From Ryuthela nishihirai (taxonomy: Eukaryota; Arthropoda; Arachnida; Araneae; Heptathelidae): 64,000 bases of DNA. This document shows, piece after piece, positions 21,250 through 32,640 of the stretch. A program made the position numbers and the translations under genes. Under the pieces are notes generated by a model. That model ran no database searches and was not told the origin of the DNA. It saw only the letters and a list, made by a program, of their open reading frames with translations. The DNA is taken from positions 25,853,283 to 25,917,282 of the forward strand of contig JAWZYU010000017.1 of the NCBI GenBank assembly GCA_038380435.1. Reading direction: 5' to 3'. Each line of letters opens with the position of its first letter. Within the stretch, counting starts at the first letter, position 1.

Positions 21250-22447
21250 CACTGAAGTGCCATTGAATTAGGGATAGCAACCTAGTAACGTGTTGGACCC
21301 CCTCTGTTCCTGATAACGGCCGCCACATGGTGAGGCAAGGATCCACAAGCTTGCATAAATGTTCCACAGGTATGGCAACCCATGCATCCTCCAGAGCTGT
21401 CCACAATTCTCTCAAGGTCATCGCTGACAGGATGGGGCCTGAACACTGCTCGAAGGTATCCCAAAGATTTTCGATGGGATTTGAATCTGGGCTTCTAGGT
21501 GGTCAATTCATTATTACAAAGTCAGCAGAATGCTCCTGCAACAATGCAGTAGCCACCTGGACCTGTGAGATGAACAGTTGTCTTTCTGGTAGATGCCATC
21601 TCCATTGGGACGCATGATGGCCATAAATGGGTGTAAATGTTCAGCTATGAGTTCTACATACTGGAATGCATTCAGAGTCGGTACACATACCAAAGGTCCC
21701 ACAGAAGTCCAACTGAAGACATCCCAGGCCAACACTGAGCTACCACCAGCTTGTATTGTTCCGACCTGACATGCAGGATCCATGGCTTCATCAGATTGAT
21801 GCCACAACCTCAGTCTCTCATCGGTGTGTTGAAGTTTAAATCGGAATTCATCACTCCAGGCTATCTGTTGCCAATTTTCGATGGTCCAATTTCAATGTTT
21901 TTTAACCCAGGCAAGGCGTTGAGCCCGGTGTCGTGCCATTAGAAGTGGGACTATCATAGGTCGGCAGCTCCCGAAGCCGAGATGATGAAGTGAGTGTTGC
22001 ACGGTCCATTCACTGACTTTCCAGCTGGAACCCGTGTTCAGATGGGAGGTGATTTCAGATAATGTCTGGCCCCTATTTGTCCGTACGATGCGGTTCAGAC
22101 TGCGAAGACCACGATCATTCAAGGCTGGTTGTCCATTGCAGTTTGTTCGGGTGCTTGTTTCTTTGCCAGAATTTTCATATTCCCGAAACACTCTTGAAAC
22201 TGTCATATGAGAAAATCCAAGTTCATTGACAATTTCGGAGATAGTGTCCCATCCATGGGCACCTCCATCTGTAAAGTGCTTCTAAATCCTGTGCCTTTCC
22301 CATTACGCTTCTCATGATGAATGCTTGGGGAAGCCAAAGCTGACAGCTATGTATGACCAGAGTTTCAGCCACAAGTGTGCAAATGCGGGACTTGCGGTGC
22401 TTAATTTGGATAACATCTCCTATCCCTAATTTAATGGCACTTCAGTG
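21250..22447 (-). mobile_element. Tc1-like transposon, both ends kept
   Basis: Terminal inverted repeats: cactgaagtgccattgaatt / agggatag at the left, and ctatccctaatttaatgg / cacttcagtg at the right. The length is 1198 bp. The transposase on - is broken into readable pieces: DNA-binding half at 21892-22206 (MTVSRVFREYENSG, GQPALNDRGLRSL), catalytic part at 21514-21807 (QAGGSSVLAWDVFSW, LIAEHLHPFMAIM, IYQKDN), and the C-terminal LRELWTALEDAWVAIP piece at 21221-21421. Frameshifts near 21810-21890 and 21510 make it inactive. It sits antisense in the intron. Confidence 0.9.
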
Positions 22448-22716
22448 CATTACAGTTTGCTTATATTCCAGAATTTATGTATGAAAGCAAAATCAAAGCA
22501 CATAGGCATATTTAAAACTCCTATGTTAGCTGATGTCCACGCTTAGTTTTATACAATTGATTTACTGTCATTTCAATAATTTGCTCAACTTGAGGGTTCA
22601 CAAATACTGAAAATAGTTTTAGGAATGATTTGTAAAATCACTCCTTGTTTTCCCCATGACTTTATTACTTCTTACTTCTGTTTATGTAAATGTATATATT
22701 ATGTTTTATAAATAAG

Positions 22717-23952
22717 CTCACAGGACAAAAAATTAGTCACTCCTGGCTGAATGTTGCTTAATAGTGCGTAACGCCTCTTTGCGACTGAAGAACAGCCGAA
22801 ATCCTGTCTGGCATGGATGCCACCAGTGTGCAGATGTAGTGCACATCAGTATTCACCACTCTTCCAGCAGCAAATGCCACAGATTGGCTGGGACGGCACT
22901 TCACTCGTTGCCCCAAATAGTCCCACAAGTTTTCTATGGGATCTGGGGATTTGGCGGGCCAGTCGAGATGTTTGAAGGCTTCAGAATGCTCATCGTGCCA
23001 ATCCAACACACTTCGAGCCCAGTGCACATGACAATTGTCATCTTGGAAGACACGGGTATCCTTCTAGTGTTCACTGTGGAGATGCTGCACAAAAGGCAAA
23101 GTGGTCGTCTAATAGCTCCATATAGCCCTTCTGGTTCAAGTGTGATGTCACTGCAACCAAAGGACTCATTTCCTCATATGTGAAACACCTTCAGAGCATC
23201 ACAGAGCCTCCTCCAGCTTGAACAGAACTTTGTACACAGTCTACATGGAAATTTCATGTAACTTATGATGTACCCGTAACCTTGCATCAATCGAGTACAA
23301 GCAAAAATATGACTTATCCAACCAAGTCACACGCTTCCAAGAGTCCACAGTCCAGTCTTTGTGGCATCACACTCACTGTAGCCATGAAGCCTTGTGCAGA
23401 ACTGTTAACCTGGGTCTCTTCTGTGGTACTCTGCTCCAAATATCCTTGGCATGTAGTTCCCTATGGAGTGTTCATTCAGAAACGTCTTGTTGTAAGCCTG
23501 CATTGATTGACTGGAGCAATTCCTGCCTCATTGCAAAGGGTTTGCCCTAACAGTGCGTGACACACTGCGGTAGTCCATATTGGTGAGCAGTCTTTCTGCT
23601 GCAGTTCTGGCAATGATTAGCAGTGGACTGTGATGTACGCCACTGCTGAAAGACCCTTTGGACAGTACGTTTTGACACACCTGCAAAGGCAGCAACTTCT
23701 TGTACACTATGCCCTTTGGCCAAACGCAATAACACCTTTTTGCCACTCATTCACATCTTTGGCATGACCCATGTTTCATGGAGCAACTAACACACATGTG
23801 GCACACTACCACTTCTTGACACTGTATGAACCCTGTAGCACACAGCACAGCTATTTGTAGGACATGTTATTACTGGTGCACCCTCTGTTGCTGTCGAACG
23901 GACGTAACCCTCTTAAGGCGGGAGATTAATTTTTTTTGTCCGGTGAGCTTAT
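22717..23952 (-). mobile_element. Second Tc1-like transposon family, both ends kept
   Basis: Ends gctcacaggacaaaaaatta and the complement of ttttttttgtccggtgagc form the inverted repeats, within an extended ataagctcac / gtgagcttat symmetry. On -, the N-terminal helix-turn-helix reads VLLRLAKGHSVQEVAAFAGV then SKRTVQRVFQQW (23547-23750). The C-terminus reads HLDWPAKSPDPIENLWDYLG, ending AVLQSQRGVTHY (22758-23027). The middle is frameshifted. It belongs to a different subfamily from the neighbouring element. Confidence 0.9.
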
Positions 23953-24102
23953 ATATGTATATAACATGCTTTTGTATGAAATATATCATTTTTAATTGAT
24001 CAACTGATTTAAAAAAAATTAATGTAGTGCATTCTGTTACAAAATCTTGCGTGCAAAATTAATTTTTTTTTCATCTTTTAATTATAGTGCTATTTATTTC
24101 AG

Positions 24103-24548
24103 GAAAGAATTCCAGTAGACTTCCCAGCAGTCTTCCCAAACAGCCTGCAATTACAACAGGCCACAGTACTTTTCACGTGTCAATGCCACCACCACTTAAC
24201 TTTTCAGCAGTGTCAATAGGTGGTACAACTTTATCTGGTAATGGCAATGGCACCAGTAGTGGCAAATCTGTCTCCTATCAGCAGGTCTTTGCCAGCCAGA
24301 TGCTCAGCAATGCTCAACTTAATCAGCTGAAGCTTCAGCCTGGAAGTAAACATGGGAGTAAAACTTCAGCATCGGCACCTCCAAGCTTAACATTAGCAAC
24401 TGCCACACTGCCTTTAAAACTGCCCTTGCTGACAGCCTCTGGAATCACTTCATCCTCTACGCAGCAGCAACACCCACTGCTGCTCAAGGGTGATGACTCA
24501 AGGAGGACAGCAGTGCCAATGCAAGGCTCCTCTTCCCTCCCAACTTAA
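24103..24548 (+). CDS. Terminal exon of Ser/Pro-rich protein gene
   Basis: The acceptor is tttatttcag (AG at 24101-24102); the exon completes the Gly codon of the upstream exon and runs 147 more codons to TAA at 24546-24548. With the previous exon it gives 218 C-terminal residues. Composition: Ser/Thr/Leu/Gln-rich, with KQPAITTGHSTFHVSMPPP, a Gly/Ser stretch (SGNGNGTSSGKS), a more helical YQQVFASQMLSNAQLNQLK, then a hydrophobic-Leu/Pro segment (TLPLKLPLLTASG) and QQQ. No enzyme or zinc-finger motif. The YQQVF...LNQLK segment could be a short interaction helix (inference). The family is not recognised; a transcription or chromatin regulator would fit the composition. Confidence 0.82.
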
Positions 24549-25905
24549 CGATGCCTTCATATTAATGAGTGAACACTTGCAAAGCCGATTTTGGTATTCT
24601 TGTGCAAAACGAAACTATTTTCTGCACTCGAAAGTACTTGGAAAGGAGTATGAAATTAAACCCATTGTAATTAATATTGATCAGAAATCGTGGAATCATG
24701 CATCATGAAAAATGCTAGTTAGGTTTCCATGCCATTACTTTCATCTGTTTTTCATTACTTACTAGGAGTTGCTTCCAGTTCCGTGCTGTATAAAGTATTT
24801 TGGAACACCAACTATGTCACTGTGATTCATGGTTCATAAACTGGGTCTTATAGATCCATTTAATTTTCAAGTGGTTGTGATGTTGAAGATCTGTTAGTTA
24901 AGGTGCTCAGTCAGGCACTGTCATTGATTGTACAAAAGTGTAAATGTTTGAAAGCTGTCAGCTAATCCAGCAGTTGTCATTAATTATTCAGTTTAAAATC
25001 AAATTGGCAGAAACGGTTGCACGACAAGAAAAATGCAACAAATATTTACATAGTTATTTGGCCAGATAATATATATCCATTACAGTTGTTTAGTACCACT
25101 CTGTGTTCAGAGCTCTAAATATATCCATTAAAAAAAATGATTTTCACACCTGAAGATGCATAAGTGTACTGTTCCCCAAAACTTGTAATGAAGTGAGAAG
25201 ATATTGTATATACATATAAAGTTTCCATCACTGTGAGCTAAATGTAAGACAATACTCAGAGTAACTGTTGTAAATTGATTTGGAGTGTATATTACCTCCC
25301 AGAAAAATCTAAAGAATATTATTATTTGCGTAAGTTATTGTTGTAAAAGTTTGGTTATTTTATATAAACAGGCATTCATAACTGGAATGGCTGTTTTAGC
25401 AAATATATATATATTCTGCACTTATGCAGCCAGGTTTAAGAGAACCTTTCGATTATTGCTTTTTCACCGTTTTTCCTCACACATGTTCCTTTACAATTAT
25501 GTTAAACAATTGTGATGGGCACTGGGATAAGCTCACTATCAACAGTGATTGGTAGATTTATTTTTATTTCTTTATTTGCTCATACCCTGATGAGAGTAAT
25601 GGTTTGATTCTTTGGTGTGTGAGTAAAGAATTCTATATGCCTAAATGCCTAGTGATCAATTGGCTACAAATAGGCCTACTGACTGAAACATTTGGTTCAT
25701 CATCATCAGTTCTTTTTGTTACTTCTGCACATTTGTACATGTAGTCTGTCCACTCCATTCACGATTCTTCTTTGTTTGCATGAAAAATATGTTCAGAGGT
25801 TAGTAAAATATAATTTAAATTGTACATGAAGTTTAAAATTGTTAGTACTGGAACCATCTTCTTTTGTAAATGCTGTGTACAGAATAAAGCCTATTTATCT
25901 ACGTT
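24549..25905 (+). other. 3' UTR of the Ser/Pro-rich gene
   Basis: No coding signal follows the stop. The first convincing cleavage signal is AATAAA at 25883-25888 (tacagaataaagcct), followed by a T/GT-rich stretch (acgtttgtgtatattatg). No repeat is recognised here, unlike the intron, which fits a transcribed and constrained UTR. The end position is inferred. Confidence 0.55.
25883..25888 (+). terminator. Poly(A) signal AATAAA
   Basis: Canonical hexamer with a downstream GT-rich element near 25902-25915. It is the best placed candidate for the end of the gene; earlier ATTAAA-like words exist, so alternative ends are possible. Confidence 0.5.
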
Positions 25906-26022
25906 TGTGTATATTATGTAGTGTTGTCAATATTTCCATTACAGTTTTTAAAATGGCCTTATTGATTCAAAAGTCAATACTGGATGTATTATCTACTAGC
26001 ACCAACTTTTGAAGGACTATAT

Positions 26023-26299
26023 CAGGCCTGGGTAAACGTTTTTAGCTGAAGGACCGCATAAAAAGCAAATGGAATAGCGGGCCGCCAAAAAAATAAAATA
26101 TATTGTAAAAAGAGCATATAACCAGTGCAAAAAAAAATGGTGAAACATAAACAATGCAATTTTATAAAAATTATTTTGATGAGAATTCTCTTTGCGGAAG
26201 TTAAGACTATTTGACATCTAGACTCCCCTTTTTCTCTTTTACAGGTTTGTCATCAGCAGGCCGCAAAAAGATGGCGGCCCTTAGTTTCCCCAGGCATGG
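26023..26299. mobile_element. hAT-type non-autonomous element
   Basis: Ends caggcctgggtaaacg and, in complement, ccatgcctggggaaac form the inverted repeats. Subterminal cgggccgcc and aggccgc / ggcggcccttag are typical of this hAT end type. The 8-bp flanks (gactatat, tttatatt) match only partly. No transposase is encoded. Confidence 0.7.
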
Positions 26300-27384
26300 T
26301 TTATATTAATATATTTTTTCGTTTTTCAGCTCTTAAGTATTATGAATAAAACCTTTGTAAGGTTACATTAACTATTATTGATCAGATTTGAGCATCATAG
26401 GCTTGGTGAAAATATGAAATTTAACATTAAAATATAGTCTTCATAAAAGCAAAATGTTGAGAGTTCATTTTAGTGGTTCAAAAGTTGCATATCGATGTTT
26501 AATAATTTTTGGGCTCCATTTCGATTAGTAATATTTTCAAGGTGGTTTCCCTCGAGTCCCCTAGATCCAGCCTTGGAGTGGTCAATGGAGGAGGGGGGGT
26601 TAAACAACTAGGCAAAGTAGCCTACGTTTATTACGTGGTGTAGCGGGAAAGATCTGGATCATTAAGTGACTAACAGTCGGTCTGCTTCAGATGTTATGAC
26701 ACTAACAAAAATCAAAAAGAATCTTGTGAAGTAGATCGATATGTATAATATTAGGCATGTTTTACCTTCCCTCAAGCAATAGTTGAAAGTTAATGTTACA
26801 ACTTAGATAAAACTAGGCAGGGTAACTGCTCTCTGTTAATTTATGAAGTTTCTCTACCTTCGTATTAAATAGCAAAATTGGTAAGAGACCACTTGATGGG
26901 AGATTTACTAATACAGAACAGACAGAATCTTTGGTATACGGGAGAGGCAAAAGTTCAGGCTCCTGTTGAAAATGAATATTCCATTTTATAAAAAAAATTA
27001 CCCTTGAAGGTCTGATGGCAGCCTGTCTATAATAGTGTCTGTAAGGAAGGTGAAATTCTGCAGAAATCAAAAGGAACAGCTTTATTCTAGATCCCAGACT
27101 TCAATGCAGCCAAGCACAATACTCTTCCATTGAACAAGTAATGCTGAAATTCAAGATTTAGATGTTAATTTTCGTTGTTGCATTGACAGGAAATTCTCTA
27201 ATGAATTTGTAGAGTCTGCATACATATTACCCTTCACAATGTATTTTCATGGCAGGGAATTGGGAAGCCATATTATTAGTTTTAAAACTTTTAACAGCAA
27301 ACACTCCTGTTAACACCTGAGCCTTTGGTCAAATTGACGAAAATTAAACTTCTAAAAATAATAAATTTGTTCCAAATCTTCAAT
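26300..27384. other. No gene seen
   Basis: Unique-looking spacer with a G run at 26592. An antisense open stretch at 26813-27070 has no recognisable domain. Confidence 0.4.
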
Positions 27385-28300
27385 TTGCCATGGGCTATGG
27401 AGGTCCAAACCAATCTAGAGCTCTAAGCACGTCTGTTCTCGCAATTGCAGTTTGGCCATTGAAGACAAATTCTAATGAAATTCTGTTTGACATTGTCCAG
27501 ACTGGTTAAGTGTTACTTTTTTCTGAGGCCTTGAGTGAATAGTGTTCCTAATCGAATTTTGCAGGCTGGCAATGACCAAACCAGTGATTCTCTGCACAGG
27601 TTTCTGCTCAAAGGTTGCTGACATTTTTGCGTAACCTCATTATTACTTGCAAAGCGAACCCACCTAATGCTCAAGATACTGCATAGCACTTAGAATAAAG
27701 GCATCAGTTTTCCGATTGCTTACAATGGTCTAAGTTTCACTACTACAGAAAACAAACTTCAGAAAGGTCTAAACTATTGTATAGTCTAATTTTTAGGTGT
27801 ATACGCGTATTTTTCCACAATCTCCACAGATACTTTAGAAGTCCCAGTAGCAATGCCAGTGGCAGTACCTGTTGCATAACTGAGAAAAATACTCCAGTTC
27901 TGGCTTTGATCAGAAAGGGGACACTGTTGTGTGTGGAAATTGGACGTCCATTGGATGGGACGTTTAACTGTGGCCATGTGTGCTCCTGCACACATGGCCA
28001 TCCATACCATGCACATGTTAAGGAACATGCTCAGTGGCTTCCATATGTCTCCTAAGAGCTATTCAGAGGATCCGCAACCTTTTCTCAGTTCGTGGAATTC
28101 TTAAGACCTTGACATTTAGTGCATTGTGTGCAAAAACTGCTGCTCTGATAAAACCCAACTCGAGAGCATAGTCGGCTGGAGCACCAGTCACCTGACCAAT
28201 TTGCATCAAATAATTTTCTCTTATAGCTAAACCTACCCTATTAAAAGTCTCATCAATAGTCCTAATGAAAAATTTTAGTGGTTTAATTTTTGAATTATTT
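27385..28300 (-). mobile_element. RTE-like LINE 3' fragment, split by SINE-A
   Basis: 27385-27880 parallels 46490-47030 of the RTE-like LINE: ccatgggctatggaggtcc, ctaatttttaggtgtatacgc and tagcaatgcc. 28165-28300 continues with the next part (cctgaccaatttgcatc, gtctcatcaatagtcctaatg). The SINE-A at 27881-28164 interrupts it. A decayed 3' end of the same family, with no intact frame. Confidence 0.8.
27881..28164 (+). repeat. SINE-A, 5' truncated, inside RTE fragment
   Basis: It starts near the body motif gatcagaaaggggacac, then ggatgggacgtttaactgtgg, catgttaaggaacatgctc and caaaaactgctgctctg. The tRNA head is missing, so it is younger than the RTE fragment it splits but still diverged. Confidence 0.75.
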
Positions 28301-28629
28301 TTGTTTCTGCTTCCATAACTCTATTAAATGTTGAAAAATGTAGAATAAAGAGACGTTTGAGAACGTTAATCAACAGAGATATTTTCTAAAAATCTTATTT
28401 TTCGAAGTTTGAGAGCTTTGTGCTTTTCGAATCGTAACAAAGAAGTGTGTTCCGATATCTGAGGATAATGTACGTATATATATATACTATGGAAATTAGA
28501 ATGCGCGAAGTTAACGACAGAAATTCATAAAATTGTATGCATGTGACTGATGTGAGAAACATGATTAAAGGTGGAGACAGAAATGTGCAAAATACGCCTT
28601 TACTCAAAAGTAATATGCCCATCCCGAGC

Positions 28630-28715
28630 GAGGGCTGGGGTTGGCTCAGTCAGTAGCGCAACAGGCTCGTAAACTGATGTTAGCAGGCTCGAGTACGAAA
28701 ATAGGTGTAATTGAA
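28630..28715 (+). repeat. SINE-A head fragment
   Basis: Only the tRNA-like head remains: ggttggctcagtcagtagcg, acaggctcgtaa, and a broken B box gcaggctcgagtacg. Unrelated sequence follows. Confidence 0.6.
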
Positions 28716-28762
28716 AGTTTTTCTCTGCTAACTCCCCACCAATTCAGCTCTCAGTGAGAGGG

Positions 28763-29130
28763 GTGGGGTGGCTCAGTCGGTAGTGTGCCAGGCTCGTAAT
28801 CTGTAGCTCCCAGGTTCGAGTCCCAGCTGGGTCAGCGTTGAGATCTCCATAAAATTCTCTGCCCTGCCGCCGGTCAGTAGGAGACTGACAGGCTTGGAAA
28901 TGCCGTCCGTCGGATGGGACGTTAAGACGTGGCCCCGTGTGTGGGAGAGCCATACCCTGTGCACGTTAAAGAACACGCTGGATGATCGACGGTAGAGTAC
29001 CATCTGTCTCCCAACAGCTGCTCCAGTGGGTCCCCTCCCACAACCGTCTGAGCCTTCGGGTCCCTGTGACTTGGCCATTTAGCCCATGGTGTGCAAAAAA
29101 GTGCCGCTCAGAGGTAAAACAACCCAACAT
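28763..29130 (+). repeat. SINE-A, nearly full length
   Basis: Clean A box (ggtggctcagtcggtag) and B box (caggttcgagtcccagc). The body has gtcggatgggacgttaag and cacgttaaagaacacgctgg, and the 3' end is gtaaaacaaccc. A few small deletions mark a moderately young copy. Confidence 0.92.
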
Positions 29131-29308
29131 GCAAAGGCCGAAAGTAATTTGTTTGGTGCTGTCTCCAATCACGCTGCTTCTTTCGCCCTAAAATAGAGGA
29201 TGGACACTAAGGTCGATCTTTACGAGTCGAGTCGTATTGAAAGAAAGTTGAAGCAGTTCCGAAAATAAGTGTTTTTTAATAACAAAGTAAGAAATATGTA
29301 AAAGAAAT

Positions 29309-29553
29309 CTAAAAATACCTATCTTCGCCCTAAAAATGTAAAGACTAAAGCATATCGATAATGAAATCACTTATTGAATTTGTACTCACTTCAAAGGAGG
29401 ATAAGCGCTGATTTACCAATTCAACAAAAATTGCCGGCATCGTATCTTCCTTTGAAGTGAGTGCAAATTCAACGAGTGATTCCATCATCTGTATGTTTAA
29501 GTTTTATTTCTTACTGTTTAGGGGGAGGAAGAGAGGAGTTTTTTAAAATTTTT
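29309..29553. mobile_element. Palindromic MITE, copy 2
   Basis: Same family as 12640-12911: inverted arms end in tcacttcaaaggagg and cctttgaagtgag; outer parts are atacctatcttcgccc and tttagggggaggaagag. The spacer near 29400-29450 differs from copy 1. Confidence 0.75.
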
Positions 29554-29580
29554 TAACTTATATATATATATATCCTCTAA

Positions 29581-29912
29581 CAGTGGCACTCAGGATTTGA
29601 TCTTGGGGGGGTGGGGAGCCGAGGGGCCCGCTGGCCCGGCACGGGCTAATTAAGTAGTGCTCGGTCCGCCCGAGCACTACTTCTTTCGCCTTATGTTCAC
29701 AGCGGCCATGATTCCCGAGAGAGCTATAGGGTAATTTCCACCTTATGTGACCGCTAATTCATAAATAGTATAGAAATAGAAGACACTACACAACATAAAT
29801 ATAAAAAATTAATTTTAATCAGGAAAAGTTTTTTGGAAAATTTTCTAGTGTCTTTTTTCCTTTTTCTTTGGGGGGTGACAGGCCCCTTGGCTCCCCCTCT
29901 GGTGCGGAACTG
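29581..29912. mobile_element. hAT-type MITE with exact 8-bp duplication
   Basis: Target duplication tcctctaa at 29573-29580 and 29913-29920. Ends cagtggcactc and, in complement, cagttccgcacc; subterminal ggggagccgaggggcc pairs with ggccccttggctcccc. An internal perfect hairpin lies at 29650-29682 (aagtagtgctcgg / ccgagcactactt). 332 bp with no transposase. Confidence 0.9.
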
Positions 29913-30147
29913 TCCTCTAATATATCTATATCCTGCAGATAAGCTTTAAGCTCTTCAGGTCACCTTTAACGATCAAATTTACTTGTACTATGATCAAATA
30001 ATAATGAAAAAATATATATGGTGAGTCTATAAGAGAGTGTCTATAATAGAGAATCTTTCTTTATTTCATCATTTTTAATATTTTCCTCAAAATTGGTACC
30101 ACCGAAGAGGGGAGGGTTGAAATTTAGCTCCTTCGCACTCCTGGGCT

Positions 30148-30534
30148 ATGGGGCGGGGGTGGCTCAGTCGGTAGCGCGCCAGGCTCGTAATCTGTAGTTC
30201 CCAGGTTCGAGTCCCAGCTGGGTGAGCGTTGAGATTTATCTCCGCAAAAATTCCCCGCCCTGCCCACGGTCAGTAGGGGACACCGATGGGCTTGGAAAGG
30301 CCGCCGTCCGTCGGATGGGACGTTAAGCCGTGGCCCTGTGTGCGGGAGAGCCATATCCTGTGCACGTTAAAGAACACGGTGGATGGCCTTGATGGGAGGC
30401 TACCATCTGTCTCCCAACAGCTGTTCCAGTGGATCCCCTCCCCAACCTTCTCTGAGCCTTCGGGGTCCATGTGACCTGGCCATTTAGCCCATGGTTTGCA
30501 AAAAAGTGCCGCTCAGAGGTAAAACAACCCAACC
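30148..30534 (+). repeat. SINE-A, full length, young
   Basis: One of the best copies: ggcgggggtggctcagtcgg, ttcccaggttcgagtcccag, the whole body, and gtaaaacaacccaacc. Few changes from other good copies. Confidence 0.93.
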
Positions 30535-30805
30535 GAACGATTTTGGTGGCCGATTACTTGTGCATACTCCTGAAAAAATAAAGGCATATACAGTACTTGA
30601 CGTGTTTAATCAATTTTCAAGGGAAATTATTTTATGTACCAGCATAGGGTGCCATCATTTAAATGATACAGTTCGTTTATTTAAGTAACAATACAATTGT
30701 CTTTTTTCATTTGAACTAGTTGCAAGTATCCATGGAGAACGATTACTCTCTTTTCAAAGTACTCTCTCTCTCGTGACAAATGAAAATGAACTCTTAAAAT
30801 AATGG

Positions 30806-31167
30806 GACGAGAGTGACTCAATTGGTAGTATGCAAGACTCGTAATCTGTAGTTCCCAGGTTCGAGGTCCGCTTGAGTCAGCGTTGAGATTTATCTCCTCA
30901 AAAACTCCCCGTCCAACCCTTGGCCAGTAAGAAACACCGATTGGCTTGGAAAGGCCGCCGTCCGTCGGAAGGAAATTAATCCGTGGGTCCGTGTGCAGGA
31001 AAGCCATATGTGCACGTTAAAGAACACGATGGATGTCTCAACGAGAGGTTAACAGCTGTCTAGTGTGTTCCCTTCACCTAACATTGTCTGAGCCCTTGGG
31101 GTCATTGTGATAAGCATTTACCCAATGTGTGTAAAAAAGTGCCGCTGAGAGGTAAAACAATCCAACT
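30806..31167 (+). repeat. SINE-A, full length, diverged
   Basis: Head agagtgactcaattggtag, B box caggttcgaggtccgc, and 3' end gtaaaacaatccaac. Flanks cttaaaataatgg (about 30794) and cttaaaagaatatgg (about 31167) look like a target duplication with small changes. Confidence 0.85.
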
Positions 31168-31219
31168 TAAAAGAATATGGATTGTGAGATTATACGCTAT
31201 ATTACCAAACACATTAGGA

Positions 31220-31503
31220 GTTGGATTGGGTTGTTTTAACTCTGAGTGGCACTTTTTTGCACACCATTGGCCAGGTCACAAGGACCCCATGGGCTGAGAG
31301 AAGGTTGGGGGAGGGGACCACTGGAACAGCTGTTTGGAGACAGATGGTAGCCTCTTGTCAAGGTCATCCAGCGTATTCTTTAACGTGCTCAGGGTTTGGC
31401 TCTCCCGCACACGGGACCACAGCTTAACATTCCATCCGATGGACGGTGGCCTTTCCAAGCCCATTGGTGTCCTCTACTGACCGTCGGCAGGGCGGGGAAT
31501 TTT
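31220..31503 (-). repeat. SINE-A, reversed, 5' truncated
   Basis: It stops before the tRNA head, at gaattttgcgg. The target duplication aaacacattagga occurs at about 31207-31219 and 31506-31518, which shows that truncation happened at insertion. Confidence 0.88.
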
Positions 31504-31519
31504 GCGGAAACACATTAGG

Positions 31520-32390
31520 ATGCCTCCATGATGTGTGAAAGGAAAACCACATTCAAAGCTCCCCTAACTTTAAAAATAAGCTTTTCTTTTAGAGAAACAC
31601 GTAAAAAATAAATTATAGACCTCAAATTTATCGAAATATCAATTTTAGAAAATATTAGTTTCTTATTTAAAGAGTTATTAAAGCTGAAATATTTGACAGC
31701 TGATTCTGCTGTTACATTCGTTCTCAACATTTTCAAAATGGATAAAAAGCGCCAAAAATTACCCAAACTTCTAATATTACGTTTACTCCAGTAAACAATT
31801 TATTATAATTTTAAGGTAAATTCTTAGAGTAACAACACTGATGTTGAATATTTGTTTCCAGAATTCTTTAAACAGTAAACAAATATTGGTCAAATTCAGA
31901 AGTTTATTTCTAATATAATTGATTAATTTGGAGATTTTTAAATTTTTTTTTAGGTTTTCCAATTTTTTTGCGACATTTTGCTAAAAAACGCTTAATTGAA
32001 AGTTTTAAATAATTTTTCCATTTCCACCACGTGAAAATGTACCAATATTTTTGATGATTTAGCGTATTTTGCTCATTTCCAGAGCGAAAGAAGCTAGAAA
32101 GAAAAATGTCTAAATTTCAAATGATTTGATTTTTAAATATTACTACTTATTGAATATTACAAGTCATATGCTATGCATAATATTAATTTATTACATTAAT
32201 TTTACTATTTATTAATAAAATGTATTACTTACCATTAAAAGTAATACATTCACTTCGATTACAATATTTCCATTATTTATTTTTTGCAACCATTTAATAT
32301 TTTTTGTAGGAATTGAAAAAATGACTATACGTAAGGACGCACCCCATTTCGTGTGCCTAGGTGCGCGTGAGATGTAAATCCGGCCCTCAT
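31520..32390. other. AT-rich, possible hAT right end
   Basis: No gene. The right edge (taaatccggccctca near 32378-32392) looks like the hAT-type terminus cagggccggattta read in reverse; the matching left end was not found. Confidence 0.35.
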
Positions 32391-32480
32391 GCACCCTAAG
32401 GTTTTCGACCCCACAAAATTAGGTCCACCCACAAAAGTTGGCAGCGAAACGTCTATCCATTGACAAGGTCGCATCGATAG

Positions 32481-32586
32481 CGTACAGTCGCTCAAAAAAA
32501 ATATCCGAACACTATGGTTGATTAGAGAATTCAGAAAAAATATCTGGCAACGATTTTTTCAGAAATTAGTGATCTGGTTTCACTCT
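32481..32586 (+). mobile_element. Half of a Tc1-type palindromic MITE
   Basis: acagtcgctcaaaaaa, atccgaacactatggttg, ctggcaacgattttttcag, then agtgatctgg. The second, inverted half seen in other copies is missing. Confidence 0.8.
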
Positions 32587-32640
32587 GCAATGAAATATGT
32601 TTTGTGAATACTATTATACATATTATGCATATGCTAGCTG

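Larger units (their letters stand above)
16657..24102 (+). other. Intron of the Ser/Pro-rich gene
   Basis: Inferred from the matched phase-1 donor and acceptor. It is 7446 bp and packed with insertions: SINE remnants at 16.9-17.4 kb, three Tc1-like elements (17.96-18.64, 21.25-22.45, 22.72-23.95 kb), and a PLE pair with a tRNA-like sequence (18.66-20.13 kb). The transposase and PLE reading frames are mostly antisense to the gene. 20140-21240 holds no recognisable feature. Confidence 0.75.

Noticed and set aside
27777..28055. Open frames around 27.8-28.0 kb on both strands
   Set aside because: They run through the boundary of an RTE fragment and a SINE-A and are chance frames in repeats.
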